Notes under the pieces: model-generated
What the model was told of the DNA's origin: nothing
Seen by the model: only the letters and a program-made list of their open reading frames with translations
Databases searched by the model: none
NCBI GenBank assembly: GCA_947492185.1
Contig: CANLMR010000002.1
Span: forward strand, 62,001 to 126,000
Reading direction: 5' to 3'
Source: an uncultured Tenacibaculum sp.
Lineage (GTDB): Bacteria > Bacteroidota > Bacteroidia > Flavobacteriales > Flavobacteriaceae
DNA length: 64,000 bases
Shown here: one piece after another, positions 53,421 through 62,916 of the stretch
Position numbering within the stretch: position 1 is the stretch's first letter
How the letters are laid out: each line of letters starts with the position of its first letter
Translations under genes and position numbers: made by a program

Positions 53421-53714
53421 TCATTTGGTTTTAAGGATACTATTCAAAAATACTAATTATAAAATGTATTCTCTTTTTGAAAGTAATATATAACAACTAT
53501 AAAGGTCAAGTTAAATCTTTATCCTTATTTTAAATCAAGATGATTTTCTTTAATAATTTAAGAGCACAAGCCAAAATCTAAAAACTGTAAAGATGGAAAG
53601 CTGTTGATTTTTACCACTATTTAAGTACTTTACTTTAAATAATACAATGAAAAAGACCTTAATTTTAAGATTTTTTTTATTTCATAAATCTATTTCTAAG
53701 ACTAAGAAATATTT

Positions 53715-55055
53715 TTATCTTCTAGATCGTCTATACTTTAAATCTTTAGCTTTTATATTTTTTGTCCATAATTCTTTTCCATCTTTATCTAATATTTGAA
53801 TGGTAAGAACACGTTCTTTTCGTGGTCCACTAACTTTTAGCATTCCAAAATTATGTTCACCTACTAAAGTTTCTTTTAGTTTATAAACATTTAATTCTTC
53901 TTTATTAAAATGTGCCCCAGCTGTTAAAGAAGAACATGTAAGATCATAAATTGGAGGTACTCTATCACTTTCTTGCATCATACTTAATCCAGTATGATGT
54001 CTGTCTCCATCTAAGAATATTACGCCTTCTATTTTTGCTTCACGTATTTTTTGAATTAAATAATTTCTTTCATTTTGAAAAATAGCGTGATTTTCATGCA
54101 TCGCTTCAGAACTTAAAAATTGACCTCCTATAGCTATAAATTTAAAAGGTGCTCGACTAAATGACAACACATTTATAAGCCAATCAATTTGTTCTTTTCC
54201 TAGCATTTGTCTTTCTTCAGTATGATTATAATTTGAGGTTCTATAATAGCGATTGTCTAATAAGAAAAAATCTAAATCGGCCCATTGAAAATGACCAGTA
54301 ATTCCTCCTTTATTTATAACGTCATAATTTGGATTTCCCCAAAATAATTTAAAAACTTCTGAGGCAGTTTTCTTCATTGCGAAACTACCATCAGCATTAT
54401 TTGGACCAAAATCATGATCATCCCAAATAGCATAATGATGTGTTGATGCTAACAAAGGTTGCATTTCAGGTAATGAACGAGTATGCGTGTATCTATGTAA
54501 AAAACCTGTTCTTGAATTCCAATCTACTTCTCTTAAATACGTGTTATCACCTAACCAAAGCATAAACTCCGGTCTTTTTTGATGTATAGATTCAAAAATT
54601 TCATGCTCACTACCATAAGGTTTTCCAGGTCTATCAACTTCCTTTTCATTTACATAATTACAGCTTCCTACAGCAAAATTCACTTCAGGCGGATCTGTTC
54701 TCCATTGCCATAATGTTTGTGATTGAAATTCCATAGGGTAATTTCTTTTCACTTTTCGGCCATTAACATATACTTCATAAACATACTTTTTACTAGGTAA
54801 AATTTCATCAGCAACTAGTTTTGCCACATATCCATATTTTTTTTCAGTAGTATATTTTTCTGTCTTAAATCGTTTTTTAGGATTTGACTTTTCAAAATAT
54901 TCAAAATGTACTTCAGCAGATTTTGTAGTTTGTACCCAAAGCAAGGCTTCTTTCATTGTAGAGTAACCAACCATTGGTCCAGATTGAACTATATCTTGCG
55001 CATTAATTAATAAAGACTGTAGTAGCAGTATAGAAAAGAAAAAATATTTTCTCAT
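53715..55055 (-). CDS. Alkaline phosphatase D family protein (PhoD-like)
   Basis: 446 residues with a signal peptide (FFFSILLLQSLLINAQ). An N-terminal fibronectin-like PhoD_N domain (about 20-120) is followed by the metallophosphatase: FAVGSCNYVNE, PEFMLWLGDNTYL (metal-binding Asp), HYAIWDDHDFGPN and FLDGDRHHTGLS. It would hydrolyse phosphate esters outside the cytoplasm. It is transcribed alone, divergent from the aminotransferase gene. Confidence 0.93.
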   Translation of the reverse strand: MRKYFFFSILLLQSLLINAQDIVQSGPMVGYSTMKEALLWVQTTKSAEVHFEYFEKSNPKKRFKTEKYTTEKKYGYVAKLVADEILPSKKYVYEVYVNGRKVKRNYPMEFQSQTLWQWRTDPPEVNFAVGSCNYVNEKEVDRPGKPYGSEHEIFESIHQKRPEFMLWLGDNTYLREVDWNSRTGFLHRYTHTRSLPEMQPLLASTHHYAIWDDHDFGPNNADGSFAMKKTASEVFKLFWGNPNYDVINKGGITGHFQWADLDFFLLDNRYYRTSNYNHTEERQMLGKEQIDWLINVLSFSRAPFKFIAIGGQFLSSEAMHENHAIFQNERNYLIQKIREAKIEGVIFLDGDRHHTGLSMMQESDRVPPIYDLTCSSLTAGAHFNKEELNVYKLKETLVGEHNFGMLKVSGPRKERVLTIQILDKDGKELWTKNIKAKDLKYRRSRR

Positions 55056-55218
55056 AGTATTATTATTTACCTAGTTTGTAAGTAAACAAAAGTAATAAAC
55101 TAGCTTACCAAATAAAAACAAAGAAACTTTATAAAATAGTTATGTTTTAAAGCATATCAAATCATAGTTTTATAGTTGAATTATAGTATTTTCGTACTTA
55201 CAGATTTCAAATACCAAT

Positions 55219-56346
55219 ATGTCTAAACTACCTAATACTTCTACTAGTATATTCTCAGTAATGTCGCAAATGGCTAATCAACATAATGCGATTAATTTAT
55301 CACAAGGTTTTCCTAATTTCCCCGTAGATAAACGATTACTTGAGATTTCGGAACGTTTATTATCTGAAAATATTCACCAATATACCCCAATGGTTGGTTT
55401 GCCATCATTGTTAGAAAAAATAGCAGTTTTAACTCAAAAAAATTATAGAAGAAAAATTAATACTTCATCTGAATTATTAATAACTACAGGTGCAACACAA
55501 GGTATATATACAGCAATTAATGCATTAGTTGAAAATGGAGAAGAAGTTATCATATTAGATCCTAGTTATGACAGTTATGAACCATCTGTATTAGTTGCAG
55601 GAGGGAAACCTGTTCGAATATCTTTGAATGATGATTATTCACCAAATTTTAATAGAATTGAATCGGCAATTACTTCAAAAACTAAACTAATTGTTGTTAA
55701 TAATCCACATAATCCAACAGGTAAAATTTGGTCAGAAAATGATTATGAAAATTTAGAATCAATTTTAGATAAACATCCCAATGTAATTTTACTAAGCGAT
55801 GAAGTTTATGAATACATTTCCTTTAAGCATTCTCATATTTCTGTAAATAGTAGACCTAAGTTAAAAGATAGATCAGTAATAGCTTCTTCTTTTGGGAAAT
55901 CATTACATGTTACGGGTTGGAAGGTTGGTTATTTAATTGCTCCTGAAAGATTAATGAAGGAGATTAAAAAAGTACATCAATTTTTAGTATTTAGTGTAAA
56001 TAGTATTTCTCAAAATATTATTGCTGAATATTTAGATGTTGTTGATTTTAATGAAGTCGCTAAAATGTATGCTAAGAAAAAAGCATTGTTTCAAAACATT
56101 ATAAAAGAAAGTAGATTTGAGGTTTTACCTTCGGAAGGAACATATTTTCAAGTAGTTAATTATTCTGAAATCAGTAATAAAAATGATATAGATTTTGCAA
56201 GAGAATTAATTATTAAATATGGCGTAGCTGTAATTCCTATTTCAGTATTCTATAAGGATGCCACAGATAAACGTATGTTACGATTTTGTTTTGCAAAAAC
56301 AGATGAGACTTTATTAGCAGCGGCTGAAAAATTAGTTGAAATTTAG
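55219..56346 (+). CDS. Methionine/kynurenine-type aminotransferase
   Basis: 375 residues, class I/II PLP aminotransferase. INLSQGFPNFPVDKRLLE, LLITTGATQGIYTAI, NNPHNPTGKIW, LSDEVYEYI and the PLP Lys in SSFGKSLHVTGWKVGY fit the YbdL/methionine aminotransferase group. It would transfer amino groups to 2-keto-4-methylthiobutyrate in methionine salvage. Its stop overlaps the convergent nucleotidyltransferase gene by 4 bases. Confidence 0.94.
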   Translation: MSKLPNTSTSIFSVMSQMANQHNAINLSQGFPNFPVDKRLLEISERLLSENIHQYTPMVGLPSLLEKIAVLTQKNYRRKINTSSELLITTGATQGIYTAINALVENGEEVIILDPSYDSYEPSVLVAGGKPVRISLNDDYSPNFNRIESAITSKTKLIVVNNPHNPTGKIWSENDYENLESILDKHPNVILLSDEVYEYISFKHSHISVNSRPKLKDRSVIASSFGKSLHVTGWKVGYLIAPERLMKEIKKVHQFLVFSVNSISQNIIAEYLDVVDFNEVAKMYAKKKALFQNIIKESRFEVLPSEGTYFQVVNYSEISNKNDIDFARELIIKYGVAVIPISVFYKDATDKRMLRFCFAKTDETLLAAAEKLVEI

Positions 56347-56927
56347 ATGTTATTTAGTAAGTTTTGATAATCTTCTTTCGTATCAATATCTATTAAATTT
56401 ATTTGTAGATTCATTGTTATTACAGGAAATTCATTATTATTTAAAATTTTTGAAGCTCCCTTATCTCCAACTAAGTTTAACAGTGTATTAAAATACTTTT
56501 TTGGAAAAATAGCAGGAACACCGTTTCTATCTTTATACTTTGAGGCTATAATTGAAGTGTCTTTTTTATTAGTATATTCAATCATTTGTTTTAAATAATC
56601 AGATTCAATTTTTGGTTGGTCACCTAAAACAACTAGAACAGCATCAAAATCAAATTTTGAAATATATTCAACACCAGTAATTATACTTGACGACAAACCC
56701 TGATCATAATTATAATTATTAACTATTTGCACTTGATAAGCTTCAATTGTTTTTTTAATTGTATTAGCATTAGCACCTAAAACACAAAAGATAGAATTAT
56801 TAGGAATCGAACTAACAGTTTCAATAACTTTTCCTAATAATGTAGTACTTCCCAATTTAAGCAATTGTTTTGGTAAACCCATTCTAGAAGATTTACCAGC
56901 CGCCAAAACTAATGTTGCAATTTTCAT
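56343..56927 (-). CDS. MocA-like nucleotidyltransferase
   Basis: 194 residues from the ATG at 56927 (an ATG at 56939 adds four). The N-terminal loop LVLAAGKSSRMGLPKQLL and LVVLGDQPKIE are the signature of MobA/MocA-type transferases. MocA makes the cytosine dinucleotide form of molybdenum cofactor for xanthine dehydrogenase-type enzymes. It is coupled to the XdhC gene, which fits that role, though no such enzyme is encoded in this window. Confidence 0.92.
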   Translation of the reverse strand: MKIATLVLAAGKSSRMGLPKQLLKLGSTTLLGKVIETVSSIPNNSIFCVLGANANTIKKTIEAYQVQIVNNYNYDQGLSSSIITGVEYISKFDFDAVLVVLGDQPKIESDYLKQMIEYTNKKDTSIIASKYKDRNGVPAIFPKKYFNTLLNLVGDKGASKILNNNEFPVITMNLQINLIDIDTKEDYQNLLNNI

Positions 56928-56931
56928 GGGG

Positions 56932-57945
56932 TTATGCATTAATTTTACCTGTAATTTTTCTTAATGAAATTGGTGCTTTTTTTCGAGTTTCTGCTAATAT
57001 TTCGGAAAGAATGGATAAAGCAATTTCTTCTGGGGTAATTGCTCCAATATTTAACCCTGCTGGACTATAAATTGTATCTAAAAAAAAATCAGATAAATCA
57101 GGAGCGTAATGCATTAATTCATTTTGAAGTTGTTCTCGTCTTTTAGATGAACCTAAAATACCAATATAATAAGGTTTTAATTCCTTCAGTTTTAATAAAT
57201 ATTTTAAATCTTGAACATAATTATGATTCATTAAAACTACTGCGGTATCATTATCAATAGACAAATCTACTAACTCTGGTGATGCACCAATAACAGAATT
57301 CGCACCTGGAAAATCAGATAATTCTTTAGGGTCTTTAGCTGAAGTAATTACATCAACTTCCCAACCCAATAAACTAGAAGCTTTACAAAGTTTTACTGCA
57401 TCATGTTCTCCACCAATTATAAGTAATCGAAAACAAGGCTGTAATTTCTGGTTAAAAATTTCATGAGATGTAAAAGTTGATCTATCTAGGCTAGGAGAGA
57501 AACTATATTCAGAACTAGTAAACTTAATTAAAGATCCTATATTTGCAATATATTCGTCTTCTTTTTTGTAAGATGATATTATCGTAAATGTTTCTCTATT
57601 ATGTAAACAAGAGTTAAAATGATCTAAAAAAGTTTCTTCAATTGTAAAGGGTTCTAAAAGAATGTATAAAATACCCTCACATCCTAAACGATAACGACCA
57701 TCATAAGTCATTATTTTAGCTACACCAGTTTCAAAAACTGATTTTGCTCTGCGTTGAACTTCTTTTTCTACACAACCACCACTTACTGCACCAACCATTT
57801 TCCCATCAGAGGATAGCAACATTCTAACTCCAGGTTTTCTATAAGAAGAGCCTTCTAAATCAACAATTGTAGCAAGTACATTTTTAATACCTTTTTCTTG
57901 ATTCAGTTTAGCCTGATATACAATGTCTTTAAATTCGTGTGTCAA
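56932..57945 (-). CDS. XdhC family protein
   Basis: 337 residues. The XdhC/CoxI domain comes first (IVDLEGSSYRKPGVRMLLS, AVSGGCVEKEV). The Rossmann-type XdhC_C domain comes second (RLLIIGGEHDAVKLCKASSL, YIGILGSSKRREQL, GLNIGAITPEEIALSIL). XdhC helps insert sulfurated molybdenum cofactor into xanthine dehydrogenase-like enzymes. It precedes and slightly overlaps the MocA-like gene. Confidence 0.94.
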   Translation of the reverse strand: MTHEFKDIVYQAKLNQEKGIKNVLATIVDLEGSSYRKPGVRMLLSSDGKMVGAVSGGCVEKEVQRRAKSVFETGVAKIMTYDGRYRLGCEGILYILLEPFTIEETFLDHFNSCLHNRETFTIISSYKKEDEYIANIGSLIKFTSSEYSFSPSLDRSTFTSHEIFNQKLQPCFRLLIIGGEHDAVKLCKASSLLGWEVDVITSAKDPKELSDFPGANSVIGASPELVDLSIDNDTAVVLMNHNYVQDLKYLLKLKELKPYYIGILGSSKRREQLQNELMHYAPDLSDFFLDTIYSPAGLNIGAITPEEIALSILSEILAETRKKAPISLRKITGKINA

Positions 57946-58147
57946 AATAGCAGTAGTTTGTTTTTAAGTATTAAAATACATAATTCTAATTTAACCACAA
58001 TTTTTTTATGATTTTAATAACTTTTTGAGTTATCATTATATAGATTTAATAAATGAATTCCAGATTCAAAATTACTTAACCAAATTTCTTTTTTCTGGAT
58101 TATTTAATTTGAATATATTTAATCAACATATAAATAAAGAGTTGTTT

Positions 58148-58155
58148 TATTTTTG
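58148..58155 (+). promoter_or_regulatory. Promoter -7 box of the DUF6642-like gene
   Basis: TATTTTTG, 26 bases before the proposed TTG start at 58182. Confidence 0.5.
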
Positions 58156-58181
58156 CGTTTTAATTTTACTATATCCCGAAT

Positions 58182-58781
58182 TTGTTAGAAAAAAAATGCC
58201 AATTACCACAAAGCCAAGTTGTAGATCCAGATTATTTCATTTTCTGTTTAGAATCAGTTTTAGATATTGAAAATGAAAACATTACACCAACACAGCAAAA
58301 ACTGGAAGAATTAACCATGGATTTTGGTATTGCAAGTATTTATCAAACCTGCGATACTATTGAAGGTTTAGAAGAAAGCTTAAATACTTTGGTATTAGAC
58401 GATCATAATTTTAAAAATTATGAAATCATATACTTGGTAATGACTGGCGAAGCTAACAGTGTTTGCTTAAATGGGTATTTATATAATTTACAAGAAATTG
58501 CAGAGATTTTCGAAGGACGTTTAAATAATAAAATATTGCATTTTGCAAATTCAAAAGTATTAGATTTAGAAGAAGAGGAAGCCCAATATTTCTTAGATAT
58601 TACGGGTGCAAAAGCGATTTCTGGCTATGGAAATCAATTTAATGGAATTGTCAGCTCAAACTTAGATAAAGTATTCTTCAATTTATTTAATGAAGACGAT
58701 AATATGTTTGAGGTTGTAGAACAATTACATAGAAAGCACTACAAGATGTGTAAACTACTTGATTTTAGGTTGTATTATTAG
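58182..58781 (+). CDS. DUF6642-like hypothetical protein
   Basis: 199 residues, acidic, soluble. VVDPDYFIFCLESVLDIENE, ASIYQTCDTIEGLEESLNTL and EEEEAQYFLDITGAKAISGY recall the DUF6642 family, whose role is unknown. The start is taken as TTG because no ATG lies in frame before the conserved part; the promoter box at 58148 suits it. A run of eight A follows the start, so a lost base and an upstream start cannot be ruled out. It stands alone. Confidence 0.75.
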   Translation: MLEKKCQLPQSQVVDPDYFIFCLESVLDIENENITPTQQKLEELTMDFGIASIYQTCDTIEGLEESLNTLVLDDHNFKNYEIIYLVMTGEANSVCLNGYLYNLQEIAEIFEGRLNNKILHFANSKVLDLEEEEAQYFLDITGAKAISGYGNQFNGIVSSNLDKVFFNLFNEDDNMFEVVEQLHRKHYKMCKLLDFRLYY

Positions 58782-58883
58782 GTTTTATAGTCTTTATTTA
58801 AAATTATATATTAAAAATAAAAATCGATAGTAACAATTCAACGTTTTATTAAACTATTCAATGTAAAAATATAATATTAAAAA

Positions 58884-61388
58884 ATGATGAGAAACTTGAA
58901 AATCCTAATTATACTATTCTTATATATAATTCCTCAAACTGTAAAAGCACAATTGTCTTTTGAAACAAGTCAAATAACAGGAAGAGAAGACATTATTTTT
59001 AATCCTAAATTATTTGACTATGAAAACTTGGATTTAGATCAAGATGGAGATTTTGATATCCTTGTATATACAGACTTTACAATCTTATGGTATGAAAATA
59101 GAGATGGTGCTGGAAATTTTTCTTCAGCTAAAATGATTTATGATAACAGTTCTAGTATAATTCGTAATATAGAAATAGGGGATTTAGATGGTGATAGTGA
59201 TATCGATATTACTTTTAGGCGTAGCGGAAACGATATCGGATGGATTGCTAATCAAGGAAATGGTAATTTTGGTGATTTTAATATAATCCAGGCAAATTTT
59301 GCAAGTTTTTTTAATTGGGATATTAGTGATATTGACGGAGACAATGATAATGATATTTTATTACATTTTCCAGATGGAGTGATATGGTACGAGAATACGG
59401 ATGGTTTAGGAACGTTTGCTGAAGCTACAGTAGTTCTACCTCCTTTTGATTCATTTTCATCTTCAATTTTTACTTTAGAAGATGTCAATAATGATTCTAA
59501 AATTGATATTATCTTATATGATGCTTCAATAGATCAAATTTCATGGTATGAAAATTTAGGTAACATGATGTTCTCTTCTGCAAAAAAAATTCATGCAAAT
59601 TTAAATCTATCTCATTATGATTTAAAGAAAGTGGATATTGACGGAGATGAGTATTCAGATTTCATTGGAGGTAGAAGTAATTTTTTAATATGGTACGAAT
59701 TTGATGGAACAGGAAGTTTTTCACAAACTATTATAAACTTAGAACAAGGAACTAATGCTTCTAGTTTTATTTCTAATGATTTTGATTCAGATGGCGATAT
59801 TGATTTAGTTTATACTGATGGAGAGTATTTGTTTTGGTTAGAGAATAATGACGGGTTGGGTAATTTTTCATCTCCTAATAGGATAGATTACTTTCCTTGT
59901 TTTCAATGTTCAAATAATAGAAATAAACTAGCTTCTGGAGATTATGATGGAAATGGTACTATAGATATTATTACATCTATTTTTTCAGTTAGAATTGGTC
60001 GTGTTTATGTATATTCAAATATAGATAATCAAGGAAATTTTGATTCTAGAAAAATTATATCTGATCAACCATTTGTTAATGAAATTAAACCTGTAGATAT
60101 AGATAAGGATGGTGATCTAGATTTATTAGTTCAAAAAAACTATTATTCTGCTATATATAGAAATATAAATGGAACTTTTGATAAACAAGAATCTTATTCA
60201 GGTCCTGATTTATTAAAAGATTCCGAACTAATTGATATTGATAATGATGGTGATCTTGATATTTTATCCATAAGAGATGTTCCAAGTCCAAATTTTGTTT
60301 GGTATGAAAATATTGATGGATTAGGAAATTTCAAAAACTCTAAAATAATAGAATCGTCAATTGAAATAAATACTCAATCTACTATTGGCGACTTGGTAGT
60401 AGGGGATATAGATAAGGATGGCTTTCAAGATTTTGCTTTAGTTCAATATAAAAATAACGAAACAGTTAGATGGCTAAAAAATGAAAATGGTACAGGATCT
60501 TTTTCAAATATGAATGAAATTGCTACAAACGTAGATAGACCTAGAGCAATTAAATTAGGTGATTTGGACGGAGATAGTGATCTTGATATTATCTTTATAC
60601 AAGATGATGGGCAAATTAAGTGGTTCCAAAATACAGATGGAAAAGGAAGTTTTTCTACTGAAATATTAATTCCAGGAGGTTTGGCTTTTCGAGGTTTCGT
60701 CGTAGAAGATTTTGATAAAGATAATGACCTAGATATCATTACTTATGGAAATAGAATTATGTGGCATGAAAATATTGATGGTAATGCTAATTTCACAAAC
60801 CCAATTTTAATAGGGAATCCTTTAAATAATATAGAATATGTGAATGTTCTAGATCTAGATGGGGATAATGATAAAGATATTATATGGAAATCATGGGGTA
60901 AAAAAGGTATATTTTGGTATGAAAATTTAAATGAAAATTTTGAATTTAGTGACGAAATTTCAATATTTACATCGGATAGAACGTCAGTTGAACCTGTAAC
61001 AGCTACTGGAGACTTTAATGGGGACTCAAAAATTGATATTGCATACTCAGAACAATATGAATACAAAGTTGGAACAAGTACTTACACTCCAGATCGTTTG
61101 TTAATTTTAACTAATACAACTCAAACAGGAACTCTTTCAATTCAAGATCAAACTCTTAGTGACTGTAATTTATATCCAATTCCTTTAACAAATTCTCTAA
61201 AAATTAACTGTCTTAATGACTATATAACGCAATTGGAATTATATAATTTCCAGGGTAAATTATTAACTAAAAAATCTTTCACTGAAAAAAACAATGAATT
61301 GGATGTTAATGATTTACCACATGGTGTATATTTTATCAAAATGTTGAATGAATTTGGACAAATAATTTTGAGAAAAGTAATTAAATAG
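58884..61388 (+). CDS. FG-GAP/VCBS repeat protein with T9SS sorting domain
   Basis: 834 residues with a signal peptide (LKILIILFLYIIPQTVKAQ). The body (about 25-740) is a chain of roughly fourteen repeats with a calcium-binding Asp motif (DLDGDSDIDITF, DIDNDGDLDILS, DLDGDNDKDIIW) and a WYEN turn, which should form beta propellers. The last 80 residues are a type IX secretion sorting domain (LYPIPLTNSLKI, LYNFQGKLL, LPHGVYFIKM). It is exported through T9SS and either released or fixed to the surface; the ligand is unknown. Confidence 0.94.
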   Translation: MMRNLKILIILFLYIIPQTVKAQLSFETSQITGREDIIFNPKLFDYENLDLDQDGDFDILVYTDFTILWYENRDGAGNFSSAKMIYDNSSSIIRNIEIGDLDGDSDIDITFRRSGNDIGWIANQGNGNFGDFNIIQANFASFFNWDISDIDGDNDNDILLHFPDGVIWYENTDGLGTFAEATVVLPPFDSFSSSIFTLEDVNNDSKIDIILYDASIDQISWYENLGNMMFSSAKKIHANLNLSHYDLKKVDIDGDEYSDFIGGRSNFLIWYEFDGTGSFSQTIINLEQGTNASSFISNDFDSDGDIDLVYTDGEYLFWLENNDGLGNFSSPNRIDYFPCFQCSNNRNKLASGDYDGNGTIDIITSIFSVRIGRVYVYSNIDNQGNFDSRKIISDQPFVNEIKPVDIDKDGDLDLLVQKNYYSAIYRNINGTFDKQESYSGPDLLKDSELIDIDNDGDLDILSIRDVPSPNFVWYENIDGLGNFKNSKIIESSIEINTQSTIGDLVVGDIDKDGFQDFALVQYKNNETVRWLKNENGTGSFSNMNEIATNVDRPRAIKLGDLDGDSDLDIIFIQDDGQIKWFQNTDGKGSFSTEILIPGGLAFRGFVVEDFDKDNDLDIITYGNRIMWHENIDGNANFTNPILIGNPLNNIEYVNVLDLDGDNDKDIIWKSWGKKGIFWYENLNENFEFSDEISIFTSDRTSVEPVTATGDFNGDSKIDIAYSEQYEYKVGTSTYTPDRLLILTNTTQTGTLSIQDQTLSDCNLYPIPLTNSLKINCLNDYITQLELYNFQGKLLTKKSFTEKNNELDVNDLPHGVYFIKMLNEFGQIILRKVIK

Positions 61389-61557
61389 TTTCTTTAAAAA
61401 AATTATTCTAAAAAGTTTGTTTCATAATTTTAATAGAATACTATTTATGTAACGATGTAGGAATGGAACATGATATTTAAAGTATACATGACTATGTACA
61501 ATAAAATTAGTTTGAAGTTATTCTCTAATAAACTGTTATTACTACGGTAACACTACT

Positions 61558-61565
61558 TACCTTTG
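61558..61565 (+). promoter_or_regulatory. Promoter -7 box of the helicase pair
   Basis: TACCTTTG, 14 bases before the ATG at 61580. Confidence 0.6.
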
Positions 61566-61579
61566 CAAAAAATACTTTC

Positions 61580-62914
61580 ATGTCAAAAAGTTTTACCGAC
61601 TTAGGAATTAATCCTGAACTCCAACAAAGTTTAACAAACTTAAAAATTTCTGTACCTACGGATATACAAGAAAAAACGATTCCTGTAATCTTAACTCAAA
61701 ATCAAGATGTAGTTGCTTTAGCCAAAACAGGAACAGGTAAAACTGCTGCATTTGGATTGCCATTATTGCAGTTAATTGACACGAATAATTCCAACATTCA
61801 AGCAGTTATTTTGGCTCCAACAAGAGAGTTAGGCCAACAAATTCATGCAAATTTAACATCCTTTTCATCTCATACACCTTCGATATCTATAGCAGCCGTT
61901 TGTGGAGGAATTCCAATAAAACCACAAATTGAACGATTAAAAAATGATACACATATTGTTGTAGCTACACCTGGACGTTTAGCCGATTTAGTAAAACGTG
62001 AGGCAATTAATATCAAAAATATCTCTTATTTTATTTTAGATGAAGCCGATGAAATGGTGAGTGCTTTAAAAGAAGGATTAGACACTATTATTAAGGAAAT
62101 ACCTAAAAAAAGAAGAACTTTATTATTTACAGCAACACTATCTGGAGCAATAAAACAACTGGTGAACAATTATATGGCTAAAGATGTTGTTCAAATTGAA
62201 GCTGACATGAAAACTGTAGGACATCAAGGAATAAAACATCAATATGTAGTAGTTAAACCAATAGAAAAGCTAGAAGTGTTATTACATTTTTTAGCTTCTA
62301 AAGAAGGAGAGAGAGGAATTATTTTTTGTAAAACTAAAGCAGCTGTAAATAAATTAGCCAAAAAATTAGCCATTAATAAATTCTCATCAGGTGCAATTCA
62401 TGGAAGTTTAACACAAGGTATTCGAGATCGAATAATGGAACAATTTAGAGCCGGACATATAGATATTTTAGTCGCAACTGATTTGGCTGCTCGTGGTATT
62501 GATGTAAAAGAAGTTGCATACGTTGTAAATTATCATTTACCCGATACATACGAAGCCTATGTTCATAGAAGTGGACGAACAGCAAGAGCAGGAGCAAAGG
62601 GGCTTTCGTTAAGCATTATCCAAGAAGAAGAAGTTGAAGAAATTCCTGATTTTGAAGAAGAATTAGGAATTACTTTTCGTCAGTTTAAAAAAGCAGATGC
62701 TCAAAGTATAGAAGAAAACAACACCTTATTATGGGCTAAAAAAATATTTAAAACGAAACCTAACAGAACAGTTTCAGAAGAGTTTAAAGAAAAAGTAAGG
62801 ACAGTGTTTCATCATTTAACAAAAGAAGAATTAGTTGAAAAGGTTTTAGCACATCATTTAGCGGAAATAAATAAAGATAATTTGAAACAAGTTTCTCAAA
62901 AAAACAAAAAGTAG
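61580..62914 (+). CDS. DEAD-box RNA helicase with C-terminal extension
   Basis: 444 residues. Motifs: FTDLGINPELQQSLTNL (Q motif), AKTGTGKTAAF, APTRELGQQ, TPGRLADL, DEADEM, FTATLSG, GIIFCKTKAAVNKL, TDLAARGIDV, HRSGRTARAG. The last 75 residues extend beyond the helicase core (ENNTLLWAKKIFKTKPNRTV) and are basic, perhaps for RNA binding. The next helicase gene starts 2 bases after its stop, so the two form an operon. Confidence 0.95.
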   Translation: MSKSFTDLGINPELQQSLTNLKISVPTDIQEKTIPVILTQNQDVVALAKTGTGKTAAFGLPLLQLIDTNNSNIQAVILAPTRELGQQIHANLTSFSSHTPSISIAAVCGGIPIKPQIERLKNDTHIVVATPGRLADLVKREAINIKNISYFILDEADEMVSALKEGLDTIIKEIPKKRRTLLFTATLSGAIKQLVNNYMAKDVVQIEADMKTVGHQGIKHQYVVVKPIEKLEVLLHFLASKEGERGIIFCKTKAAVNKLAKKLAINKFSSGAIHGSLTQGIRDRIMEQFRAGHIDILVATDLAARGIDVKEVAYVVNYHLPDTYEAYVHRSGRTARAGAKGLSLSIIQEEEVEEIPDFEEELGITFRQFKKADAQSIEENNTLLWAKKIFKTKPNRTVSEEFKEKVRTVFHHLTKEELVEKVLAHHLAEINKDNLKQVSQKNKK

Positions 62915-62916
62915 TT

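Noticed and set aside
58025..58270. 81-residue reading frame upstream of the DUF6642-like gene
   Set aside because: It has no family pattern, covers the promoter box and the first part of the real gene in another frame, and has no ATG start.
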